Below are positions 35,808-45,718 of a stretch of DNA of 64,000 nt, one piece after another; the first letter of the stretch is position 1; the number at the start of each line of letters is the position of its first letter. Below the pieces are notes generated by a model that was not told where the DNA came from, did not search any database, and saw only the letters and a list, made by a program, of their open reading frames with translations. A program made the translations under genes and the position numbers. Source of the DNA: Durusdinium trenchii. Taxonomy: Eukaryota; Sar; Dinophyceae; Suessiales; Symbiodiniaceae. Location: NCBI GenBank assembly GCA_963970005.1, contig CAXAMN010022729.1, forward strand, positions 623,312 to 687,311. Reading direction: 5' to 3'.

Positions 35808-37290
35808 GCGAACCTGAGTCAGCATCGTTGCGACAGTATGCATTCTTCAAAAAGATGGAAACATCCTGGGCATTTTCTCCCGCAAAGTTTGCAGATGCTC
35901 TTCAGCTTTTGCGTGTAAGGTGTCATCTAAATCCAAAGCTTGCAAAGGCAGCGGGTGTTTATATGTGAAGCTTACTGTATCGCTTCCAGAATGTGGACCA
36001 CAGCCTTAGCAACGTAGCAGTTGATTTGTGCAATGGCGGGGCTGGGTTATTGCTTTCCAACTCTGTGACGATGCTGATTCTGTGGGGCTGCATCACAATT
36101 GCAAGCCACATTGTTTTGACAGGCGCGAGTAGCTGCCTTGCAGATTGCGGGGGAGCCGGCGCCCAAGTGCCTGTCATGGAGTCCTGGACTCTTAGATTCA
36201 TCCCAGCCCGTCCTGATGGGTGCTGAATGGGGTACTGAAATGTACTGAAGCACTTGAGGGACACCACGCCAGTCACTTTAGTTCTAGCTCTGTTGGTTCG
36301 GGTCATGACTCATAACGGTTCAAGGATGTTGTTGATGATATATATTGTGCCTCTTGCAGTGACTTGGTGTCAACATTCTTGCTCAGGGAGATTCCTAAAG
36401 AGCTCATCGATGCGGCAAATCAGCATTCAAAGCCAGAAGAGGACCAGATCCAGACCAACGATACCAACCGATATGAACTGATACTGTACCTCCAACCTGC
36501 CGGTCACATCTTATTTATCATTCAGTATATAACGAACATGAAAACCCCGTGTGCCCTTCGAGGAGCAGCCGATCGTATGGGAAGGCCGGGGTGAGTAGGG
36601 ATGCTCAGAAAGGCTAGCTGCTAGCTGCTTCGTCCCAGAGGCTTCTCAGATTTTTTCTCTCCACTTAGATTCATTGCGTTTCAATGAGATTCTTGTCCTG
36701 TGATTTCTTCGCGTGCTTAGGCAATCTTGTCCTCTGGGTGCCAAGGCCAGCTGGCTTGTTCAGTATGACACTGGTGCACTGGCCTCCTTGTTGACATTGC
36801 TGAGGAAGATCGAAAGCGCACACGAGGCGTTGTTGGGAGTGATCAGAATCCAAGGGCGTTGTATATAATTTATGTAATGCTTGGCAACCACGTGGTGAGT
36901 TGGTGCATTTCCAACGTGGCAGATGGTCGTGATCTTGACCTTCCTCGGGAAGGGCGCAGACGGCGCAGAGGTAGTCGCGACCGGCGAGAGTCAGGGTCTT
37001 GGAGAGTTAGATGGGTGCCGAGACAGAAACCAATTGATCATTCTCATGGCGCAAACCGTAATGCAGCGCACTCGTCAGTGTTCAGGTCGGATCAGTTGCG
37101 AAGCCAATCGTCAGGCAACCCAGGTGTTTGCAATTGTTTGCACATGCATTGCCCCCACCATGACATGCAGTCCGAGCTGCAATCATCCTTTGTTTCCTGA
37201 GGCGGAAACGCCGCCGGCAGCAAGGAGAAGTTCCAGATGCCAAGAAAATTGCCAGACAGGTACCTGCTTAGCCTGCTTGAGGGAGTGATA
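35808..37290 (+). CDS. Unassigned membrane-protein gene fragment (several exons)
   Basis: The exon at 35808-35914 encodes EPESASLRQYAFFKKMETSW and on to ALQLLR, ending before GTAAGG. It joins in phase 0 to 35990-36122, which encodes NVDHSLSNVAVDLCNGG and then a probable membrane helix (TMLILWGCITIASHIVL) before a GC donor. Further candidates are about 36360-36470 (LREIPKELIDAANQHS), about 36722-36866 (WLVQYDTGALASLLTLLRKI), about 36923-37020 (VVILTFLGKGADGAEVVATG) and a cysteine-containing end at about 37045-37288. Only the first junction is phase-checked. I do not recognise the family. Membrane location is inferred from one helix. Confidence 0.4.
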
Positions 37291-37639
37291 GGGAGTGACA
37301 TGGAGTGGCTGGATTGGGCATACTATTTCCACATCTTGTAGGAAGCACGAGGACGCACAACTCATGGCAAGCAACTGACCCCGGATGCACATCCCTTTGC
37401 GCTTCACAACTCAATGGCTCAGGGTAACAATCTGAGTGACAATGACTGAACATGTGGTGCAACGATTTTGTGCCAGTGGAGAGACAAGCACATGTACTGC
37501 AGTCTGCCACGAGAGAGTCTAGCCCGTATGACGATGTACGACAAACTAGAGGCAAGAAAAAGCAAAAAGAACAAGTCTATATAAAGGCCTAAAGATGAAC
37601 AGACAAAAAACAACCATGTTTGAGAAGCGATTTGTGCCC

Positions 37640-38989
37640 CGGTGCAGGTCGCTGAAAACTTGCTGAGCGAAGACCGACAGGGTGAAGAGGAGGACGAGGT
37701 GGGGAGGTGTAGAGGTGGGTGGAGGATGAGGATTGGCATGGATTGGCTGGTCACAAGAGCCAAAAGAGGAAACAAAGGTGCTTGGGCCCAATTTCGGAAC
37801 TTGTCAAAGGGGACCTTTCCATATCTTTTTTTCAACTCTTTTCACTCCTGACTGCGGTCTAGTTGTAAACGTTTTGATGTTTTCAGATGTTGACAGTCCA
37901 TATGATGTGCTAGTCCTTGGCTTGAAGCCTCACGTTTGGCCAGGTCGAAGCAGTCCCGAACACAGAGCTCTTTGTTTTGGGTTCTTCGGAGTTGGCAGCC
38001 TAAAGCATTGACCCCCTGCCACTGGCTGTCAGCATGTTGCATGCGAATTGTTGCTTGGAGTCGTTACAATCAGGTCATACTCCTACGAGTGGGAAGGTGA
38101 TGAAGAAGAGATTGAGAAAGCGAAGGACAGATATACTTTTCGCGTGCCAATTTGGTGGCTTCTTTATGCATTCCTCTTTGCCTTCTCTTGTCTCTCCTTC
38201 TCTCTTTCTCCCTCTCTAATTATCTCTCTCCCCCTCTTTGTTTGCACTCTCGCCCTATCGTGGGCAAAACTGTGTTTGCCTCAGCACCATCGCCCTCTGC
38301 AGGCGGCGCACGCTGCAGAAAAACATAGGATCAAGGAAGCACGAAAAGCGGAGGCAGAGCGCAAAGCCGAAGAACAGAGAAAAGCGGAGGAAGAGAGAAA
38401 AGCGGAGGAGCTTCGGAAGTTGGAGGAAGAGCGGAAAGAGGTTCAGTTCTTAATCATATACTGTAATGAGAGGTTATCTATCCAGCTCTCAGTAGTTTTG
38501 TTGTATATATGTGTGTGTGTGTGCCTGACCAGTGGAAGGGCAGACTTGGCTCAACCATTCCTGGCCTCTGTGCGAGCAGGCAGAACTCAAAGCCGAGGAA
38601 GCAAGACGAGAAGCAGAAGCTGCTGAGGCTGTTTGTCAGCCTGAGACTTTTGTTTTTTGAATTGGTGATGTGCTCATTGTCAGGAACTCTTTGTATGCAA
38701 GCCTGATGTTAGGAAGTTAGGAACGTTAAGATCCTTGGCCCGAATTTTCAACATTGTAGTTATGTTGTTGGCTTGGCAAGCCACAGGGACTGGCACCGCC
38801 CCCCACTCTACTTTATTCCACTCTTCTTCGACGTATACAACTCTAGACTCTAGCCAAAATCAAAATGCATGTTCCCGTTGCTCAGGCAAAGCAGAAAGAA
38901 GAAGAGGTTGCTCTTGTTCGTAGCTCCTCTCAGGAGACAAGCCGGCTACAACACAGCCAATATGCACTGCCCTGTGATCATCCTTTCCT
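37640..38989 (+). CDS. Charged coiled-coil protein, C-terminal exons
   Basis: The candidate exons are acidic and then strongly helical. They are about 37649-37720 (VAENLLSEDRQGEEEDEVG), 37886-37939 (VDSPYDVLVLGLKPHVW before GTCGAA), about 38085-38140 (GDEEEIEKAKDRY), 38303-38440 (KHRIKEARKAEAERKAEEQR, with repeats of KAEEERKAEE), about 38582-38640 (AELKAEEARREAEAAE) and 38886-38989 (AKQKEEEVALVRSSSQETSR, ending at a TAG near 38990). The Lys/Glu/Ala heptad pattern predicts a long coiled coil. No family can be named because such sequence is low complexity. The chain between exons and its 5' end are unverified, and it may share a gene with the exons at 35808-37290. Confidence 0.5.
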
Positions 38990-38999
38990 AATGTAGAGC

Positions 39000-40400
39000 T
39001 TCTCAACTCGTAGATGTTTCAAGCCTTGTGATGCTGGAGCACTTTGGAAAGGCTTGCATCGCAGCTGCCCAGCATCGTGACTGACAAACTCTGACATGCA
39101 CACGATTCCAGACACACAGGAGCATACAGAAAGCCACAACACTACAGAACACCGTATGCCTCTCCCATAATGTGTGCAGCCTTTTCTTCTATTGAAGCTG
39201 ATTGAGGCCAAGAGCTTTAGATTTACAGAACGGTCATTTCTCCAAGACACACCAGCTATAAATCCCGTTTCCCGTTTCGCTGCTTTTCACGCCAGCCTCT
39301 TCGCAATGGGGCTGTCCGTCAGCATCAACGCATCAGTTGTTTCGAATGTGGGATGGCAATGCTCGATGCAAGCAGCTGCCGCTCAGCCCTCAGCTTCCAG
39401 CCTAAACTTCGGATTGGGAAGGATTCATGACACTGTGCACACATGACATAACATAATATTCGATGTTCGGCAGCGTTGAACTTGAGGCTTCTGCCAGGCG
39501 GACCTTGAGCCCTCAGGCCCTAGAAGCTTGATGAAGCGTACCGCAGCTAGCAGCCAACATGTCTTGGACAAAAGCACCGAAAATTTATTGCAAGCACTGA
39601 AGATTAGAACATGCAGGGTCAGGTGCGATCTGCTCCACCCTACCTGCCAGTGCCAGAAGCCCAGTTGTTGAACTTAGGCATTGTTGATCATTTTTGCTGA
39701 ACTGTGCCTCAGCAAGAGCTGCACGGATCGAGCTTGTTATTGCCTAGGCTTTGTGCTTGTGCAGGTCCGTATCCCAATATTGTGCGCGTGAGGGGTCACG
39801 CGAGTCGCGAAGAATCTCACTGTCTCATGAAGGGCGAAGGAGCTATAAGTTCAAAATATGGATATATATATACAATGTCCTTTACGACAAGCCACCTTTA
39901 TCGTTCACGTTGACTCCATGACAATGACAATCCCAAATAAAGGTAAGAAATCCTTTGGATACCCGTCTTCTGGAAGTTATAGACCGTACCACGTTTGATA
40001 GAGTCTGATCGAGTTGCCAAGCTCACCACCTTGGCGACTCCACTAGCTTATTTAGCTTTTCAATGCTTTGCATTTTGCTGCATACCATACCTGTTTGGCC
40101 ATTTCGAGCACACCGGTAGAAGCACTGAGGGGGCTGGTGGCGACCCAAGCGTCGATGGGTGAGAGCTTGTGGCGTGAAGGCTCTCCCCCGTTGAAGAGGG
40201 TGCAGAACAAGTTCTAGAAGAATCATGTTGGGTGCAGAGGAATTGTATTGAGACCACAGTACACCGTAGAAAGAGACTACAGTACTGATGTGTATTGGTT
40301 CAGATTGCTTCACAGAGCTGGTACAGTAGGGCCACAACCTGAACTTAAACTTTTTTCAAAACTTTTTGTCGACGACAACTTAATGCCAGCCATCCAGTCC
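39000..40400. other. Intergenic region, nothing supported
   Basis: Short open frames exist (for example 39174-39446) but lack motifs or matched splice sites. A short TATATA run lies near 39860. I see no RNA gene or repeat cluster here. Confidence 0.4.
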
Positions 40401-40413
40401 AAGGGATTTTACC

Positions 40414-41740
40414 ATGCAATCCAAGATTGCGTTCTTTGACGAGGCACTGCAAAGATCTCGCGAGAGCCAGTTGGACGGACCAGAACTAGCGCTGAGAGTC
40501 GGCGCGGAATCGGCACAGAATTTGGTGCCTGGACTACGCCTTTGGCCAGATTTCCTCAGTGAAGAGGAAGGCGACGGGACCCTTGAACTTGGTGACTCGA
40601 AGTCTATCGGCCCTGTGCGGAGGAAAACGACTGGCGGAATATTTGGACCAGAATGGGCCATCTTGGAAGAAAGAGCAGTTCGGTGTGCCCACGCTCTACC
40701 ATGCCACATGGCCAGAGCAGAATCGTGGTTTTGGAATCGTATTCTGTTTGGCACTTGCTCACACAACCTTCCAAGTCCACCTGCAGTTACTTGAATGCCC
40801 CAAGCACAGGCCTGACAAATGGAGAGTTTGTTCACCCCCCATCCGAAAACACTCGGGGTCCAAGCGGAGGCCAAGTTCTATCAAATTCTCCAGACTGCAA
40901 GGTAAAACATTTTGGCGCTTTGGGCTCACTTAGACCTCGGCTAGTTCGCTTCTCGTCCGCACATCATGGAACAGTTTGGAAGTTCCACTCTAGCAGTGCG
41001 TTGATGTGCTGCAGTGCTAGAGCGAGGATTGCCAGATCCGACTCGGGGCGAGTTTGACTTGCCGGAAGAAGGGATACTGGCAGAGGCAGGGTGCACATGA
41101 GCTGTACACAGACCTCTCCACAACTTTTGGAATCCTTTGCTGGTAAGGTGTCTGCAAGATTAGCCAGTGGAGAGATGCCGTGGAGCAGCGTGCTCAAAGG
41201 TTTTATCCCCAATGAGGTGTGGGTGTGAAGAAGCGTCGGCTTTTTGCTACACCAGCTTTGCCTACTGGCTTGTCCTAAACCTTGTCTAGGGGCAAAATGA
41301 CTTCAAAGGCCTCGCATTGCACGGACATGTTCAGGCAAACGTCAATGACTACAGCAGATCTGAAGGCTCCAAGCTTTTAATGCACTGGGACGACCGTGGC
41401 TTATACGAGGAACCTGTTTGCTCTGTAACAGTGCTGGGAGAGTGCATCATGACCTTTCGACCGAGCGGGAGATCCAACTTCAAATCTACATCGGCTGAGG
41501 AAGGCCGAAGGGTCTTGTCAAAGATGGCATGAAAGCATGGCCGTTCATCTAGAACCTTCGCACTGACAAGGCGTATACAATGCTGATAGGGTCACGTGCT
41601 CGTTGAACAATCAGATCTCCAATTGGGCATGCCAGTTTTGCAGTGGTGAGCAGGGATGACCTTGGCAAGATCAGGTGAGGGGCCATCAGTGCGTTTGCTG
41701 GTGCCAGAGCGCTCTCTCCTGGTCCTGAAGGGGGCTGCCA
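40414..41740 (+). CDS. AlkB-like 2-oxoglutarate/Fe(II) dioxygenase (multi-exon, 3' end open)
   Basis: AlkB-family enzymes oxidatively remove alkyl groups from nucleic acids or modify protein. The proposed exons are 40414-40570 (start in ACCATG; ends PGLRLWPDFLSEEE, like the family N-terminus), 41015-41090, 41168-41216, 41290-41464 and 41675-about 41735. Phases agree across introns 40571-41014 (GC-AG), 41091-41167 and 41217-41289 (GT-AG), and 41465-41674 (GC-AG). The product reads AEAGGEMPWSSVLKGFIPNE, then HVQANVNDYSRSEGSKLLMH with MHWDD supplying the H-x-D iron ligands, then VTVLGECIMTFRPSEG and VRLLVPERSLLVLKG. This matches the N-x-Y, H-x-D, S-L-G-x-x-x-M-x-F and R-S-L-L-V-L order of AlkB proteins. 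The distal His and the R-x-x-x-x-x-R segment were not found downstream. The first intron spans an open region in other frames, so an extra exon is possible. Confidence 0.65.
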
Positions 41741-42361
41741 GCGTCATGACTGCAGTGAACTGGAAGAGCAGTTTCCTGATGTTTCCTGCATTTCCAAGAT
41801 TTGTCATCACATATTCTTGTGGATCCAAGTTGCGCATCAAGCGGAGTGAGGATACGAGTGGCAACATGGAATTCCGGAGCCAGTGGCTTGACCACAAGGG
41901 AGTGGGCAAACGTGGCCTTTATATGCCTTTATTTTGATCGAAAAGGAGGGAAACTCGTCAATCTGAAATCGAGAGGACTCATTGCACCAAAAACGCCCTG
42001 AGAAGGGTCAGAACAAAAGGCCGCAAACTGCAAACAACAAAAGAATACAAAAGTTAAGACAAACAATATCAAATACTTAAACATCCCGCCGGGTGTGGAA
42101 TCGCACGTGTAGTCGTGCAAATTTTGATTCAAAAGTGCAAACCCTCTCAGTACTTTTGCTTGTTCGATGATGTTTTTTGGGGGTCCCGGATCCTTTCATT
42201 TTTAAAGCCGAATCTGCCGAAACCCAAGCGCCAGCGCAAAATCCGTCGCCGTTTTTGTCCCGGGCTGTCCTCAACTTTCATGCGTCCTGTCTCAAGTAGA
42301 CTTGCGCAGTTTTTTGCACATTTTAGTACACGTGGTGTTTTCCCAACGCCGCTGCCATCCG

Positions 42362-42735
42362 CGAATCACACGACTAATCGATGAGAATGTTATGAAACCG
42401 ATGACAATGCTATGAAACCGAAGATTACTTGTCGTGAAATCGATGACAATGTTCTCAGCATGACATCCACATCCTCATTCCATCACCCCCCCCACCCCNN
42501 NNNNNNNNNNNNNNNNNNNNNNNNNNNNNNNNNNNNNNNNNNNNNNNNNNNNNNNNNNNNNNNNNNNNNNNNNNNNNNNNNNNNNNNNNNNNNNNNNNAA
42601 TCACACGACTAATCGATGACAATGCTATGAAACCGATGACAATGCTATGAAACCGAAGATAATGTGGTGAAACCGATGACAATGCTATGAAACCGAAGAT
42701 TACTTGTCGTGAAAACGATGACAATGTTCTCATCC
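42362..42735. repeat. Tandem repeat of about 20-22 bases around an assembly gap
   Basis: Units based on AAACCGATGACAATGCTATG are repeated on both sides of the N block. The right flank restarts with AATCACACGACTAATCGATG, the same words that open the array at about 42363. The next block (GAAGATTACTTGTCGTGAAA) also recurs, so the array was probably collapsed or interrupted in assembly. Confidence 0.85.
42499..42598. other. Assembly gap of 100 N
   Basis: One hundred N lie directly after a C-rich run (CACCCCCCCCACCCC) and before a restart of the tandem repeat. The round number suggests a gap of unknown size. Confidence 0.95.
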
Positions 42736-43359
42736 CACCCCCCCACCTTTCGACGTAGCATCAACTTCAGATAGCAAGCGCAAACGAACGTCAATATGCC
42801 CCATCCCACCCCACCCCGACCCCCCCACCTTTCACGTAGCATCAACTTCAAAAATCGCAGTAGTCACACGTTCGGTTTTACACCCGTAGGCTTGAACATA
42901 ATAATCACATATTTCATGCACATCAGTTGGGAACACTTGATGATCGATTTGATTTACTGTATGGCTTTTACTCGGCCTTTGTTTGTTTGACATGTTCATT
43001 TGCAGCTTTTCCCCTAACTAACGTTTGAACATTTGGAACTGACCGTCGGACGTTCTCCAGGACTTCATTTCTCTTGATTCTCTCTTCACATGTTTCAAGT
43101 GAATTGGTGTCCGGGTTTTTAACTAGTTCTCTTCTACCGCCAGAAATCCTTGCCGGGCTTCGCTTGGCCTCAGGAGAACTTTCTGTCAGAGCGGCGCGTG
43201 GCGATAATCTTCCGACGTGTTCGTGGAATACCATCAACTGAGTCCAAATGTGCACAAGCCGAAGATGCTGCATTGGAAAAGGGAGGCCGGGCACTGATGT
43301 GATTGCTCATATAATGCTTTCATTCCGGCCAGTGTTATTGACGACAGGCAAAGGTGCCG

Positions 43360-44211
43360 ATATCCGCGCTGGCAAGACACAACAACATGCCTTGGATCCC
43401 TGGCCAAATATGCTTAGGCGGTGCAGAATTTGGACTGGTACCACTGACTGGAATTGTTCAGAATGGTGAGACAGGTCTCAATCATATACCATCACCAAAG
43501 AATGGTTTGCAGCTGCGCTTTTCGTCTTCAGAGGTCATCAGCAGCAACTGGCCTGATCCTGACGTCTCCGCAGCTGGTCGTGTGACAGCTGGACGGTTGC
43601 AGATGTTGCGGCGCTTGTGCGCTGAGGCAAGGCATCAGCATTTTCCCTTTTTGACACGTCCAGAAAGGCTTTGTGATTGGTGAGGACCACTATATAGCGA
43701 ACATTGGCAAACCCGGTGAATGGATCTCTATAGAATGCGGACCATTGACATCTACAAAATTGCTATTTGCTATTCATGCACCCATCCTATAGTGAGGGTA
43801 CCCTGGATGAACAAGGCCGGAGCCTGAACATACATTGCGTTCTATAGAGTTTATGGGTTTACGTGGTTTCCCACTTCACATCCCGCTCCGTAGAGATGTT
43901 TTTCTATAATATGCGTGGTCCAGTACCCTATTCACTGGGTATACTCTTGCTGGCGGCTAACGTTTCTTCATTGAACTATTTTGCGAAGCGGGAAGCCAAT
44001 GATGTTACCCACAGCGAATGATGCAACTACTGCATTCTGGCCAGGATGCCTCCGCATCAAGTGCCGTGACCTTTGCATCTCCGGCTCGGCCTGGGAATTC
44101 AAAGGGAAAACTGCCGACAGCTTGGACAGCTTGGCACAGGCGTTTTGCTCATTGTGCAAGTGTTTATCACTAAGCGTGTGACCGGAAATTCATTCATGCG
44201 TCACATTGGTA
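43360..44211 (+). CDS. Weak exon candidates, unassigned
   Basis: An open frame at 43354-43683 contains PGQICLGGAEFGLVPLTGIV and FSSSEVISSNWPDPDVSAAG and looks protein-like. A second piece near 44085-44211 reads GQLGTGVLLIVQVFITKRV and ends at CACATTG|GTAAGT, a good donor. They could be 3' exons of the AlkB-like gene or 5' exons of the glycosyltransferase that follows. Neither link is shown by phase. Confidence 0.25.
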
Positions 44212-44251
44212 AGTTACACACACACACACACATATATATATATACAGTGGA

Positions 44252-45260
44252 GGACGGCAGTTAGAATATGAAATTCAAACACTTCCGTTCTAAATTGATG
44301 CCCCAAACCTTCCAAAATCGATGACCCTGGGGATGACCCTCGCAGATAGAATATGGGCCTTTCAGAAAGCAGGGGGGCATATTCTAACTGCCAGTCCAAA
44401 ACCAGGATACCTTGCAGAGACAAAGCTAGGCCTCCAAGCCTAATAGTGATGGCCTCCAACCCAACAGCAATGGCCTCCAACTTAAGAAATAGCAATGGCA
44501 ATGGCATCCACCCTAATAGCGATGGCGAGCGATGGCCTCCAGCTTTAGACCGATGGCCCAGCTTAAGACCGATGGCCTCCAACCAACCTAACAGCAATGG
44601 CCTCCAACTTAAGAGCGATGGCCGATGGCCTCCAACCTAATAGCAATGGCAACGGCCTCCACCCTAAGAGCCATGGCCTCCAACCTAAGAACGGTGGCCT
44701 CCAACTTAAGAGCGATGGCCTCCAACCTAATAGCAATGGCATTGGCCTCCAGCCTAAGAGCAATGGCCTCCAACCTAAGAGCGATGGCCTCCAACTTAAG
44801 AGCGATGGTCTCCAACTTAAGAGCGGTGGCCTCCAACCAGAAAGCAGGGGAACATATTCTAACTGTCAGTGCAAAACCAGGATACCTTGCAGAGACAAAG
44901 CTAGGACTCCAAACCTAATAGCGGAAGCCTCAAACCTAATAGGGATGGCCTCCAACTTAAGAGCGATGGCCTCCAACCTAATAGCAATGGCAGTGGCCTC
45001 CACCCTGAGAGCAATGGTCTTCAACCTAAGGGCGATGGCCTCCAACCAGACTGCAGGGGAACATATTCTAACTGTTAGCATTCTATTTATATACTTGCCG
45101 CAAAATCACCGCGCTTTTTTTTTGGACAAGATTGTTTACAGTACTCGGTTCGTTGTGTCTTTATATTCTAACTGCATGTGGTCTCCGATCTTCCCCCTGC
45201 TCCGTGTAAAGCCATATTCTAACTGCATATAGGAAAAAACGACTTCTAACTGCTGGTCCG
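44252..45260. repeat. Minisatellite of 18-base units with higher-order structure (family B)
   Basis: The core is many copies of an 18-base unit, GCGATGGCCTCCAACCTA, from about 44440 to 45048. Because 18 is a multiple of three, one frame stays open and reads MASNLRAMASN-like protein; I treat this as a repeat artefact. A longer block containing GGAACATATTCTAACTGTCA and AAAACCAGGATACCTTGCAG occurs at about 44374-44437 and again at about 44850-44915, with its start again at about 45053. The word ATATTCTAACTGC recurs at 45164 and 45210, and its reverse complement is at about 44254-44267. Confidence 0.9.
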
Positions 45261-45718
45261 CCATAGTATATATATATGTATATGTATAACAATGCTCGTC
45301 GCCAGTTTGGCGGATCAAACCAGCAAGGTCTGCAGCAAATGGTGTGAACTGCATTCGTGCTTTGGCAAGAAGCAATAGCCCGTACTGTAGATGCCCGTAG
45401 CCGTTGTTTTTTCTTGGAGTAGTGGAGCTAAAGGGAGCGAGAGAGAGAGAGAGAGCGAGCTTGAGTGACGTAGTAGCAGAAACATTTGTCTCATCAACTT
45501 AGGCATCAAGTTAAATGACGAAGCATCGGTGATGTCAGCTCTGGCAGCTTGCCTCTTTTATACCTCATGTCCCACTTAGTCAAATGTGATCATGCACGTG
45601 ACAAAACATAGTCAGGTCTTCTCTTTCCGTGCCGCATTCCAATTTGCTGTGGAATTGTATATCGGAAAGGGTTGAAACTTGAAACTGAATAAACTACCTT
45701 TGATCCCGGTCACATGAG

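Noticed and set aside
44217-44247. CACACA...TATATA tracts here and at 3560-3606, 11684-11756 and 58815-58850 as possible promoters
   Set aside because: They are ordinary compound microsatellites. Dinoflagellate promoters do not use a standard TATA box, and the positions do not match gene starts.
44597-45232. 211-codon frame made of MASNLRAMASN-type repeats
   Set aside because: It is a translation of the 18-base minisatellite. The complementary frames are also open, and there is no splice or start context.
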